From the IMG/VR virus record IMGVR_UViG_3300044971_000413, positions 1 through 46,739 of that record: a stretch of 46,739 nucleotides of DNA; one strand, 5' to 3'. The stretch is from a virus. Shown here in pieces: positions 33,021 to 40,332 of this stretch (positions within the stretch are counted from its first letter, which is position 1; every line of letters begins with the position of its first letter). A program made the translations under genes and the position numbers. Below the pieces are notes generated by a model. It searched no databases. It saw nothing but the letters and a program-made list of their open reading frames with translations, and was not told the DNA's origin.

Positions 33021-33478
33021 TAGACTCCGGTAGAACCGAAACCACCTTCGCCTCTCGAGGAGTCGCTCAAGGCGTCAGCCTGCTCGAAGGAGATTTGTTC
33101 GTACTTTGAGACTACCATCTGCGCGATACGCATTCCCTTCTCGACAACGAAGGGCTGGGACGCGACCTGATTGTACCCATTCCAGTTGAGGATGACGCCG
33201 ATCTCTCCCCGGTAAGAGGGATCAATCGTGCCAGGAGAATTGAGTACAGAGATCCCATTCTTCAAGGCAAGACCGGAGCGTGTACGGATCTGCGCCTCGT
33301 ACCCAGGAGGGAGTTCGATGAACAACCCAGTCTTCACGAGGATAGGTCTATTGGGATACAGCCAGACGTTCTCGTCGGCGTGGAGGTCCATCCCCGCATC
33401 CTCCTCAGGCCCGTGCGCGTAGGCAGGGATCTTGACGGATGCACCTGCGGTCTTTAGTTTAATCTTTAGTTCGTTCAT
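33020..33478 (-). CDS. dut: dUTP diphosphatase
   Basis: A 152-residue trimeric-type dUTPase that hydrolyses dUTP to dUMP and keeps uracil out of phage DNA while feeding thymidylate synthesis. All five motifs are visible: EDAGMDLHA (1), RTRSGLALKNGI (2), SPGTIDPSYRGEIGVIL (3), KGMRIAQMVV (4) and RGEGGFGSTG (5, the flexible P-loop-like tail). The length is standard. It directly follows the stop of the 56-aa gene with no gap and overlaps the endolysin start by 1 bp, so the block is translationally coupled. Confidence 0.96.
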   Translation of the reverse strand: MNELKIKLKTAGASVKIPAYAHGPEEDAGMDLHADENVWLYPNRPILVKTGLFIELPPGYEAQIRTRSGLALKNGISVLNSPGTIDPSYRGEIGVILNWNGYNQVASQPFVVEKGMRIAQMVVSKYEQISFEQADALSDSSRGEGGFGSTGV

Positions 33479-33649
33479 CTATTCCTTCTTCTTTCTGTTT
33501 TCCAATACATGTCGCGCCGCGCTTGTGTAGACGCTCTCCAGTGCGGCCTTCACGTCCTCGGGCATAAGCCCTTCGGTAGTGGCCTTATCTGCCAGTTTGT
33601 CCATAATCCGCTGTATTAATCTAGCCTTGTGCTTTGTTCTTACTTTCAT
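33479..33649 (-). CDS. Small basic helical protein, 56 aa
   Basis: Leftward ATG at 33649, stop TAG at 33479-33481 abutting the dUTPase start. The product opens MKVRTKHKARLIQRIMDKLA and ends in a basic tail (NRKKKE); it is predicted helical. It overlaps the upstream gene (33621-33875) by 29 bp. The tight packing supports it as a real gene. No family is recognised. Confidence 0.6.
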   Translation of the reverse strand: MKVRTKHKARLIQRIMDKLADKATTEGLMPEDVKAALESVYTSAARHVLENRKKKE

Positions 33650-33875
33650 ATTTCTCATTTATACACCACTGCTCCATTAGTTGTTTGTTTATACACCACT
33701 GCTCCATTAGTTGTTTGTCTCTCATTTCCCTGAGGATTGATGCTTCATGATTCGCCTTGGTCCTGGCGGCGAGTCTCCCCCAGAAGTAAGCCCTTCCGTT
33801 CTCTCGTATGTACAGCCACAGAATTACTGATGCGCCTGTTAACGCGAGGACGATTGTCCCTGCTATGATTTCCAT
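33621..33875 (-). CDS. Small membrane protein with duplicated 10-residue tail
   Basis: An 84-residue protein with one N-terminal membrane span (about residues 3-22, IIAGTIVLALTGASVILWLY), then a charged cytoplasmic-type region. KQLMEQWCIN is repeated twice in tandem near the C-terminus because of a perfect 30-bp duplication. It lies three genes upstream of the endolysin in the same operon, so a holin or spanin-like role is possible. Its ATG shares one base with the stop codon of the RuvC-like gene upstream. Confidence 0.7.
   Translation of the reverse strand: MEIIAGTIVLALTGASVILWLYIRENGRAYFWGRLAARTKANHEASILREMRDKQLMEQWCINKQLMEQWCINEKYESKNKAQG
33658..33717. repeat. Perfect 30-bp tandem duplication, in frame
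   Basis: Positions 33658-33687 and 33688-33717 are identical. The unit length is a multiple of three, so the membrane protein gene stays open with ten extra residues. Absence of any mismatch suggests a recent event. Confidence 0.95.
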
Positions 33876-34366
33876 TACTTCTCCTGATTATTGATATGGG
33901 TTAGGCCGACACCGATTGCGGCCCAGATGTCTTTACTTGCTTTGTACAGCATTCCCCCTTTCTTTGTTACGCCTTCGCCATGCTTGGCTTGGTACAGGTC
34001 CAGGATGGCTTGCCGGATGTTGGCATCTTTGGCTTTCATGCTGCCGCAGAGGTGCATCTTAACGTCTTTGCGGAAGATGAAGGTTGTCTTCTCCTGCTTT
34101 GGGTCTAACGCTTGAGCGAAGCGCCCGATCCATACGCAGGTATCGAATACGGTGGCTCCTACTGCCATGCCGTAGGAGGCGATCATTTCGATTGCGATCT
34201 GGTCAGGTTTGTATTCGGTAACGTCTTCGATTAGATCTTTGTTTTTGACGATATCGTAAAACAAAACATCAGGAAGATTCTTCCCCCTTGCTTCTTGGAG
34301 GAATATACAGTACGCAGTCTGGACTGGACCAGGGTCTATCGCAGCGATGATCTTAATTTGCGGCAT
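33875..34366 (-). CDS. RuvC-like Holliday junction resolvase
   Basis: A 163-residue RNase H-fold nuclease. The family's acidic residues can be placed at D11 (IAAIDPGPVQTAY), E60 (IAIEMIASYGMAVG), and D114/D146 (KAKDANIRQAIL, KDIWAAIGVGL). Phage RuvC-like enzymes resolve branched DNA before packaging. No obvious Shine-Dalgarno precedes the ATG; instead an intercistronic hairpin lies just upstream (34374-34397). It belongs with the ERF and exonuclease genes as a recombination set. Confidence 0.88.
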   Translation of the reverse strand: MPQIKIIAAIDPGPVQTAYCIFLQEARGKNLPDVLFYDIVKNKDLIEDVTEYKPDQIAIEMIASYGMAVGATVFDTCVWIGRFAQALDPKQEKTTFIFRKDVKMHLCGSMKAKDANIRQAILDLYQAKHGEGVTKKGGMLYKASKDIWAAIGVGLTHINNQEK

Positions 34367-34373
34367 GGGTTAA

Positions 34374-34397
34374 GGGCTGAGGTCGAAACCCCAGCCC
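34374..34397 (-). other. Intercistronic hairpin before the RuvC-like gene
   Basis: On the minus strand GGGCTGGGG-tttcga-CCTCAGCCC pairs with one mismatch, ending 7 nt upstream of the start codon at 34366. It has no T-run. It may act as a partial terminator, an RNA processing site or a translation control element. Confidence 0.45.
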
Positions 34398-34404
34398 ATG
34401 CTCC

Positions 34405-34686
34405 TTATTCCCAGGGGTCTTTATGCTTGGCCGGGGCAGATTCAGCAGGCTGCTGCGCCACATAAGGGGTAGAGAACTTCAGACTGATGAAGGTCTTGCC
34501 GTTCTTAGCAGCACGATTCCATCCTGCAATGGAAAGCTTGGCAGGTTTTCCCTCCTTGGCTTCTACTGCCAGCTTCTTAAGGACATCGACAGACAGCTCG
34601 ACATCTCCCTTCCAGTCGGGGGCCTTCTCGTTCAGCTTGCGGTCGTTGGCGAACAATGCGCCGGAGTCTAGGTATTTGTTTTCCAT
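34405..34686 (-). CDS. Small DUF736-like protein with acidic tail, 93 aa
   Basis: The pattern 'YLDSGALFANDRKLNEKAPDWKGDVEL' followed by 'PAKLSIAGWNRAAKNGKTFISLKFSTPY' resembles DUF736-type small proteins. The C-terminus (APAKHKDPWE) is short and ends acidic and aromatic, a little like the tip by which SSB proteins recruit partners. It sits directly downstream of the ERF gene, where many phages place an SSB. Single-stranded DNA binding is therefore a possibility, not a demonstrated function. Confidence 0.7.
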   Translation of the reverse strand: MENKYLDSGALFANDRKLNEKAPDWKGDVELSVDVLKKLAVEAKEGKPAKLSIAGWNRAAKNGKTFISLKFSTPYVAQQPAESAPAKHKDPWE

Positions 34687-34707
34687 TATCTTTGTTTTCC
34701 TTTTAGG

Positions 34708-35409
34708 TTACTTTAACTTCTTAGCGTGGGTGGTGAAGATGTTGGTCAGTTCCTGCTCCCGGTTAGGAGCTTGGAGTTTGACTTGGGCGATGTGAGATTT
34801 GTAACGGCCCCAAACCTGTCGGGCTTCATCCTTGGACGAGCAGTGTGCAAGCTCATCAGAGATCTGCTTGATTAAGCTGTCAACGTCCAGGTCTTCCTGT
34901 TGTGCTGCAACGGGTTCAGGGTTTGTCTTTGGAGTAGGAGCGGGGGCAGGAGCAGGCTTAGTCGCTACCTTGGCAGGTGCTTGGAACTCTGCGGCTTGGT
35001 TCTCGTCCCGCTCAGGATCGTCGCCTGTTTCAATCAGGAACGTCTTGAGCAGGAAGTACTTGTTGGCTCCGGTCATGGCCTTGTATAGGCCCTTGTCGCC
35101 GATGCCGTTCTTGTTTCTGTCGTTCCCGCAACCGTAGAAGGTGGAGGTGATCTCCTCTCCTGAGGTGTGCAGGATGGAGTACCTGACGGCAACGGTAGTG
35201 TTCCCGTACTCGTCAGGACCAGAGCAGGAGATGACATCAGGAATGATGACGATCCCATTCTCGATCAAGTGAGGACGCAAACCGTTCAAAGCATCTCCCT
35301 CTGTGGCGTACTTGTAGCCGTGGAACTCGTTCTTCCCGGCCTTGAATACATACGCCACTGCTTTCATCACTGAAGATATTGCTGCAATAACTTGTTTCTT
35401 TTCAGACAT
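34708..35409 (-). CDS. ERF-family single-strand annealing protein
   Basis: A 233-residue protein. The N-terminal about 140 residues match the ERF fold: 'KNEFHGYKYATEGDALNGLR', 'PHLIENGIVIIPDVI', 'YSILHTSGEEITSTFYGCGNDRNK' style strands and 'AMTGANKYFLLKTFLIETGDDPE'. ERF proteins (P22 Erf) anneal complementary strands during phage recombination and circularisation. A Pro/Ala linker (about 150-170) leads to a helical C-terminal domain. It overlaps the exonuclease gene by 8 bp, and the two should work as an exonuclease/annealing pair like lambda Exo/Bet. Confidence 0.92.
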   Translation of the reverse strand: MSEKKQVIAAISSVMKAVAYVFKAGKNEFHGYKYATEGDALNGLRPHLIENGIVIIPDVISCSGPDEYGNTTVAVRYSILHTSGEEITSTFYGCGNDRNKNGIGDKGLYKAMTGANKYFLLKTFLIETGDDPERDENQAAEFQAPAKVATKPAPAPAPTPKTNPEPVAAQQEDLDVDSLIKQISDELAHCSSKDEARQVWGRYKSHIAQVKLQAPNREQELTNIFTTHAKKLK

Positions 35410-36316
35410 ATGGGGTTAGTTCTCCTCTTGGTGCAATCTTTTCTTTGAGTTCATTCCTACGCTGGTCGCACTTGCTGGCGACTCCGCAGTAGTTCCCCTC
35501 GCACTTGCGAGGTACGCCGGGGCGTATTTCGACCCAGCCTTCTTTGATTTCCTTCGTTCGTTCGTCTGCTTCCTCCTGCGTATCGTAGATCTTTACGGCC
35601 CTGGACTTCTTGGGATCCATTGCGGCGAATTTGTCGGGCATTCTCCACTGCTCCTGGTCAGAACAGTTTGGCAGTGGGTCACCGAATGTCATAGCTTCCT
35701 CAGCCTCCTGATGGGCCTTGACGCGACCGACCAAGTACTCCTGCTGCATTCCCTCAGGCCAAAGGCGAATGTCTAGAAGGGTGATAGGACCTTCTGTGTT
35801 TGACTTGAAGACGTTGCGTTTGTGGTCTCGCAGGATAGCGATGACTGAAGCGCCAGAGATTATCCTACCTGTCGATTGTTTGATTAGGTAGGCATAGGAG
35901 TTAAGCTGTTGCTCCCATTCAGCAGCGACTCCCCGTTCGATCTTGGATTCTGTTGTGACCTTCCAGTCGTAGAGGTGATAGGTCCCATCCCCGTTGGGGA
36001 TCTGGATGTCTACCTGACCGGACACCACCCACCCTAGGATGGTATGGTAGTAACGCTCTTCAACGATGTACTCGTCGGAGAACTGCTTGAGAGCATTGTC
36101 TGCGTACTGATGCCAAGCGGTCCCAAAAGATGACCATAGGCGGTCGATCACATCTTCTTCTAAACCGCTCTTGCGTAGCTGCCTAACTCGTGGCGCTTGG
36201 ATCAGTTCCGTCACTGACGCATGGCTGTTCCCCTTGGTATAGCTCTCGAAGGTCAGCACTGCCGCTATGCAGTCCGGCAGGCCATGTCTGTTCATGAAGG
36301 TACGTCTTGAGGACAT
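35402..36316 (-). CDS. Cas4/RecB-like PD-(D/E)XK exonuclease
   Basis: A 304-residue nuclease. The active site is visible as H69, D103 (SGQVDIQIP), D117-W-K119 (HLYDWKVTT) and Q137 with Y141 (QQLNSYAYL). Four cysteines, C218 and C272/C277/C283 (KCEGNYCGVASKC), could hold an iron-sulfur cluster as in Cas4. It should resect ends to give the single strands bound by the ERF protein. The start could be ATG 36316 or ATG 36295. Either way the 5' end overlaps the RHH gene by more than 100 bp in another frame. Confidence 0.88.
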   Translation of the reverse strand: MSSRRTFMNRHGLPDCIAAVLTFESYTKGNSHASVTELIQAPRVRQLRKSGLEEDVIDRLWSSFGTAWHQYADNALKQFSDEYIVEERYYHTILGWVVSGQVDIQIPNGDGTYHLYDWKVTTESKIERGVAAEWEQQLNSYAYLIKQSTGRIISGASVIAILRDHKRNVFKSNTEGPITLLDIRLWPEGMQQEYLVGRVKAHQEAEEAMTFGDPLPNCSDQEQWRMPDKFAAMDPKKSRAVKIYDTQEEADERTKEIKEGWVEIRPGVPRKCEGNYCGVASKCDQRRNELKEKIAPRGELTPYV

Positions 36317-36413
36317 CAGTTACGAGTCTCCTAATGGTTATATCCTGCTCAACCGCTTGGTGTTTGACCAAGCGATGCAGGTCTTGGCTGATAGTGATTG
36401 TCAGGCGTGGCAT
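36183..36413 (-). CDS. Ribbon-helix-helix (Arc/CopG-type) regulator
   Basis: Read from ATG 36413, the product is 76 residues. 'MPRLTITISQDLHRLVKHQA' followed by 'VEQDITIRRLVTDVLKTYL' fits an RHH fold: one strand (RLTITIS) and two helices. RHH proteins bind DNA palindromes as dimers, often in their own promoter. An inverted repeat GTGTA-N4-TACAC lies at 36416-36429, over the -10 box of this gene. The C-terminal about 35 residues are encoded in the region shared with the exonuclease gene. The likely TSS is next to the ATG, so the message may be leaderless. Confidence 0.68.
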   Translation of the reverse strand: MPRLTITISQDLHRLVKHQAVEQDITIRRLVTDVLKTYLHEQTWPAGLHSGSADLRELYQGEQPCVSDGTDPSATS

Positions 36414-36415
36414 CA

Positions 36416-36429
36416 GTGTAATTCTACAC
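36416..36429. promoter_or_regulatory. Candidate RHH operator
   Basis: The perfect inverted repeat GTGTA-attc-TACAC overlaps the minus-strand -10 box (36421-36426) and ends 3 bp from the RHH start codon. Its place suits autorepression by the RHH product. Confidence 0.55.
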
Positions 36430-36449
36430 ACATTCACATTTGCGCACAA
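36421..36449 (-). promoter_or_regulatory. Sigma70-like promoter for the RHH/exonuclease/ERF operon
   Basis: On the minus strand TTGTGC (36449-36444), a 17-bp spacer and TAGAAT (36426-36421). The predicted start, about 36414, is 0-2 bases from the RHH ATG at 36413. Confidence 0.6.
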
Positions 36450-36468
36450 CTTTTTTTAGGGGTACAAT
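36440..36468 (+). promoter_or_regulatory. Sigma70-like promoter for primase-helicase
   Basis: TTGCGC (36440-36445), a 17-bp spacer and TACAAT (36463-36468). The predicted start, about 36475, coincides with the GTG start of the primase-helicase. Its -35 box overlaps that of the divergent promoter. Confidence 0.6.
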
Positions 36469-36474
36469 TCAGAA

Positions 36475-38262
36475 GTGCCAACATTTGAATCCCTAGCGAG
36501 GGGATTCCTGTCTTCAGGCCGGGGCAGTTGGAGGTCGATCTGCCCGGAGTGTAGCGCCAGCAGGAGGGGGTTCAATGCGAAGATACCCATCCTGTCCTGG
36601 TCGCACGGAGAAAGGGGTCCGGTTTATTTTTGCCATCATTGCAGTGCTTCAGGATGTGTTGTGGAGGAACGGCCTTCTTGGTATGCGCCAAGTCAGGCCG
36701 TCGAGCGCGTCGTTGAACACGGAGAAGATATGAACATAGAAGAACTAGACGCTTTATTCGAGGATGACCCTGCGCCTGTGCCTGAGGCTCTCCCCCCTGC
36801 CGCCGCGCCGGGAGACGTTCGCCTACTCCCTGACCACGTTGCCTTCCTTCAGAAGCGAGGCATCTCTTTAGAGACTGCGAATCTGGGCAAGCTCTTCTCT
36901 GTCCGCAAGTTCATGAGGACGGGAGGAGATCAGGACTGCATTGCATTCCCCTACTACGATATGGAAGGCACGCTGGCCTCATCGAAGTACAGATCTGTTG
37001 CGACGAAGGCGTTCTCGCAGGACGCCGGAGCGGGAGGTCTGCTCTACGGTCTCCATCAGACCTTTGATACCTCCCGGCCTCTCGTCATTTGTGAAGGAGA
37101 GATTGACGCTTTATCTGTGGCACAAGTAGGGATACCTAATTGGGTATCGGTTCCTGCGGGAGCGCCAGCAAAGGGCGAGAAGGGCAACTCCCAGCGGTTC
37201 TCCTGGATCGCAGACTTGGAAGATTTCCTGGCACGGTTTAAGCAGTTCGTCCTCTGCGTAGACTCAGATGCGCCGGGAAAGAATCTCTGCGAAGAACTGG
37301 CGCGGAGATTGGGCAGGAGCAAATGCCAGACTGTTGTCTACCCGAAGGGGTGCAAGGATGCCAACGATACTCTCCTGCAAGGTGAGGATCTGTTGCGCAC
37401 TGCCCTCGCAGAGGCAAAGCCCATCCCCCTTACCAGTCTCTACACTGCCGATCACTACTTCGATCAAGTGATGGAGCTATTCACCAAGGGTGACGGTAGA
37501 GGGGAGAGTACTGGGTTCGCCGGGGTAGATAACCTGTACACCGTGGCGCGTGGGCAGATGACAGTCGTTACAGGCGTGCCTTCCTCAGGTAAGAGCAACT
37601 TCCTCGACCAGATCATGGTCAACTTGGCGCACCAGGATAACTGGAAGTTCGCTATTGCATCCATGGAGAACGAACCATCGAAGCATATCGCCAAGCTATC
37701 TGAGATGCACTTAAAGAAACCGTTCTTCTCGCAATGGCCCGGATCCATGACAAAGCAGGAAGCCCAGGAGGCAATCAACTGGTGCAAGACTCACTTCACG
37801 TTCATCGACTTCTCTACCAGCAGAGACCTGCCCACCGTAGATAGCTTGCTGGATCGCGCCCATGCGGCTGTCATGCGTTACGGAATAGACGGCCTAGTCA
37901 TAGATCCGTACAACTGCCTGGACCTCGGCAGGGGCGACAAGCAAAGCGAAACAGATGCAGTCTCTGGGATGCTCTCCAAGATCTCAGCCTTTGCTAAGGC
38001 ATCTAATATCCATGTATGGTTCGTGGCGCATCCCCAGAAGATGCAGGCGTTTGGGGGAGCGCCTATCCCTGGTGGCTACGACATCTCAGGTAGCGCCCAC
38101 TGGTTTAACAAGACGGACTGCGGCTTAACAGTACACCGTAAAGATGCAGATGGATACGTTGAAATCCACTGCTGGAAGTGTAGGTTCAAATGGGTCGGGA
38201 AGCAGGGGATGACGCGATTGAAGTACGACATCCCTACCAGCACATACTACGAACTGCCTTAG
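36475..38262 (+). CDS. Primase-helicase (T7 gp4-like)
   Basis: A 595-residue bifunctional replication protein. The N-terminal zinc ribbon has CPEC (23-26) and CHHC (53-56). The TOPRIM primase core shows 'VICEGEIDALSVAQ' (about 205-218) and 'VLCVDSDAPGKN' (about 260). The DnaB/RecA-type helicase shows Walker A 'TGVPSSGKSN' (about 367-376) and a Walker B-type 'GLVIDPYN' (about 472). It unwinds the fork and makes primers. The GTG start keeps the zinc ribbon intact and lies at the predicted transcription start. It is the only rightward gene between 32 and 45 kb. Its stop overlaps the convergent VWA gene by 4 bp. Confidence 0.93.
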   Translation: MPTFESLARGFLSSGRGSWRSICPECSASRRGFNAKIPILSWSHGERGPVYFCHHCSASGCVVEERPSWYAPSQAVERVVEHGEDMNIEELDALFEDDPAPVPEALPPAAAPGDVRLLPDHVAFLQKRGISLETANLGKLFSVRKFMRTGGDQDCIAFPYYDMEGTLASSKYRSVATKAFSQDAGAGGLLYGLHQTFDTSRPLVICEGEIDALSVAQVGIPNWVSVPAGAPAKGEKGNSQRFSWIADLEDFLARFKQFVLCVDSDAPGKNLCEELARRLGRSKCQTVVYPKGCKDANDTLLQGEDLLRTALAEAKPIPLTSLYTADHYFDQVMELFTKGDGRGESTGFAGVDNLYTVARGQMTVVTGVPSSGKSNFLDQIMVNLAHQDNWKFAIASMENEPSKHIAKLSEMHLKKPFFSQWPGSMTKQEAQEAINWCKTHFTFIDFSTSRDLPTVDSLLDRAHAAVMRYGIDGLVIDPYNCLDLGRGDKQSETDAVSGMLSKISAFAKASNIHVWFVAHPQKMQAFGGAPIPGGYDISGSAHWFNKTDCGLTVHRKDADGYVEIHCWKCRFKWVGKQGMTRLKYDIPTSTYYELP

Positions 38263-39401
38263 CTCTTGATCCTGATGACTTGGCCGAAGGGAGGACGGGC
38301 AGCGTATGCGCTACTCCCTACCTGCATCCAAAGGACGGGGACGCCAGGGTCAGGACCAAAGTCGTCGCACTCCATATCTGTCAGATAGACGTAAGCCTTA
38401 GGCTTGAGGTCATGCTCGATTGCGTGCCGAAAGACAGGAGCGAAGCGAGTCCCGCCACGCTGCGCTTGGAACCCTTCGAGTTCCATCGGCCGTCCCGGCT
38501 TGAGTTTCTCGTGTTTGTAGACTGAGGTGTCGCAGTATAGAACGTGCGTCATCTCAGGCTTGACCCGCTCCAGGAATTGGTTAATGAGACCCAGGAACCC
38601 AGATAGCTCGTGATTCGATACGCTGGCGCTGGTATCTAGACCGACAACGAGAGTACCCACGCCATCCTTCATCATGCTGGGCAGGTACATACCCTGTCCG
38701 ATAAACCGCCGGGAAGGGCGCTGCCAAGTGTAATCCTTAGGGAACATAGGTGCCATGAACTTCTCAAAGAGATAGGTGTAGTCTTCCTCAGGCTCTCTAG
38801 CCAGCGCCAGAAGATCCTGCAACCAACCAGGGAGTTTACCTACTGCTCTAGCAGCCTGCTCTGCTTGCGCGACAGAGACTTTGATATGCTCCTGCGCCGC
38901 AGAGAGTTCCTCTGCCGTGCCAGGACAAGGCAGGACATCGCCATTGCTGAAGTCAGGCTGGCCTTGGCCTTGACCTTGACCGTCTTTGCTCTTGTCCTTC
39001 TTCTGCTCGGGCAGTAGTTTATAGATTTGCTCCCACGACATATCTTTGTATCGGTCATCCAGTAAAGCCATCGAAGGCAACCCATACCCAGCGTCTCTTA
39101 TCAAGAGGTTGATAGCATAATCCATGGCTATATTCGCCCTGCGATGGTCATGCCCCTTGACCCGTAAAGGGTGCATCAGGGCAACGTGCATGATCTCGTG
39201 GATGATGACGGCCTTGACTTCGTTCTCCGTTATGCTCTCAACGAATTGGGAATTTAAGTAGAACTTCTGCCCGTCTGTTGCCATCGTAGGGCAGGTATTG
39301 TCTTCGACCCAAGGGAAGCGGAGGGCGAGGCTTCCGAAGAAGCACTCCCCCCCTAGCGCCATACGAATCTGTTGCCTTACGATCTTCTGCGCTGCTTTCA
39401 T
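38259..39401 (-). CDS. VWA protein with N-terminal zincin-like domain (DUF2201-type)
   Basis: A 380-residue protein. The N-terminal half has HEIMH (68-72) in 'AVIIHEIMHVALMHPLR' and then 'RRANIAMDYAIN', the pattern of the putative metallopeptidase in DUF2201. A Gly/Gln linker (about 138-150) follows. The C-terminal VWA domain has an intact metal site: D256-T-S258-A-S260, T318 (RGGTRF) and D342 (TDMECDDFG). VWA proteins of this type usually work with MoxR AAA+ ATPases; one is encoded two genes upstream. I infer a client-remodelling or proteolytic complex. Confidence 0.85.
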   Translation of the reverse strand: MKAAQKIVRQQIRMALGGECFFGSLALRFPWVEDNTCPTMATDGQKFYLNSQFVESITENEVKAVIIHEIMHVALMHPLRVKGHDHRRANIAMDYAINLLIRDAGYGLPSMALLDDRYKDMSWEQIYKLLPEQKKDKSKDGQGQGQGQPDFSNGDVLPCPGTAEELSAAQEHIKVSVAQAEQAARAVGKLPGWLQDLLALAREPEEDYTYLFEKFMAPMFPKDYTWQRPSRRFIGQGMYLPSMMKDGVGTLVVGLDTSASVSNHELSGFLGLINQFLERVKPEMTHVLYCDTSVYKHEKLKPGRPMELEGFQAQRGGTRFAPVFRHAIEHDLKPKAYVYLTDMECDDFGPDPGVPVLWMQVGSSAYAARPPFGQVIRIKS

Positions 39402-39409
39402 ATATCCCC

Positions 39410-40297
39410 CTATGCGAACATCCCGCGCATCTCTGCGATGATGTCGTCGGCTTCCTGTGCGATGGACTTGGCAGACTTGGCGACATCAGCACGAGCGCCA
39501 TCCACCTCACGCAGGACTTGGGCATCGTACTCGCAGAGTTCTTTGTCGATCCTGATGGCGAGGTCAGAGAGTCGCCTGTCGCCCGACACGTTCAGCTTGG
39601 GCAGTAGTTGCGCTAATTCCCGGACGTTGCTTACGAGAGAGTCACGGAAGGAACCCTCACGAGTACCCTGATAATTCTCCAACCGCTCTGCCATGTTCGC
39701 AGTCTGCGACTGGATGCGCTGGAAGAGATCCATACAGGCCTCGTTGTAGTTGTGAGACAACCGCTTGGAGAGATCTGCCTCCATCTGCTTCAGGACTTCC
39801 TGCCCAAGGGATACCCGGAAGTCGCCAGACTCAGGGACGGGGGAGAAGGAGATCTCCCAGGAGAACTTAGATCGGATCTCGCTGACGGGCGGGAAGTCTT
39901 CGATGTTGAACAACCCGTTGAGCCGATACTTGGCCTCGTCTACTACGTCAGGGTATTGCTTCACGAACGTGTCAAGCAGGCCCTCATGCTTGGTCCTGTA
40001 CTCAGACATTGCCTGCTGATAGGTTGAGAAGTTATTGACGGGGAGGATGCGGACCCCCTCAGCGGCCTGCCAGGGGAGCGTCTGCTTGTAGTGGAACTCT
40101 CGTGCGGCTGAGATGTTGGCAGACATATCTGCCATGTACTTCTTCGAGGCGAGTTGCTTGTTGAAGCGGCCCACCTCTCCGGCGTGTTTGTTCGCGCCGT
40201 GATTGGCCTCGACTTCCTGCGTGGCCTTCTTATCAAACTTCCGGGCCGTCCACTGCGAGACGGAGAAACGAACGAGGATAGCTTTCTGGGATAACAT
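39410..40297 (-). CDS. Coiled-coil partner of MoxR/VWA cassette, 295 aa
   Basis: It lies between the VWA gene (8 bp downstream) and the MoxR-like gene (35 bp upstream). The N-terminus (MLSQKAILVRFSVSQWTARKFDKKA) is followed by mixed sequence and a helical C-terminal half (MEADLSKRLSHNYNEACMDLF..., RSVANVR-like and LRIDKEL-type helices). There is no catalytic motif or membrane span. The placement recalls DUF3150-type proteins next to phage ATPase/VWA genes, which should be checked. Its own start is preceded by AGGAG and by the 16-bp palindrome (40316-40331). Confidence 0.78.
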   Translation of the reverse strand: MLSQKAILVRFSVSQWTARKFDKKATQEVEANHGANKHAGEVGRFNKQLASKKYMADMSANISAAREFHYKQTLPWQAAEGVRILPVNNFSTYQQAMSEYRTKHEGLLDTFVKQYPDVVDEAKYRLNGLFNIEDFPPVSEIRSKFSWEISFSPVPESGDFRVSLGQEVLKQMEADLSKRLSHNYNEACMDLFQRIQSQTANMAERLENYQGTREGSFRDSLVSNVRELAQLLPKLNVSGDRRLSDLAIRIDKELCEYDAQVLREVDGARADVAKSAKSIAQEADDIIAEMRGMFA

Positions 40298-40315
40298 ATT
40301 TGCTCCTATTGGATT

Positions 40316-40331
40316 TGTCTAAATTTATACA
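40316..40331. promoter_or_regulatory. 16-bp palindromic element, copy 1
   Basis: TGTCTAAATTTATACA (one arm with a single change from the perfect form) ends 18 nt upstream of the leftward ATG at 40297. On the minus strand it contains TATAAA. Confidence 0.75.
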
Positions 40332-40332
40332 A

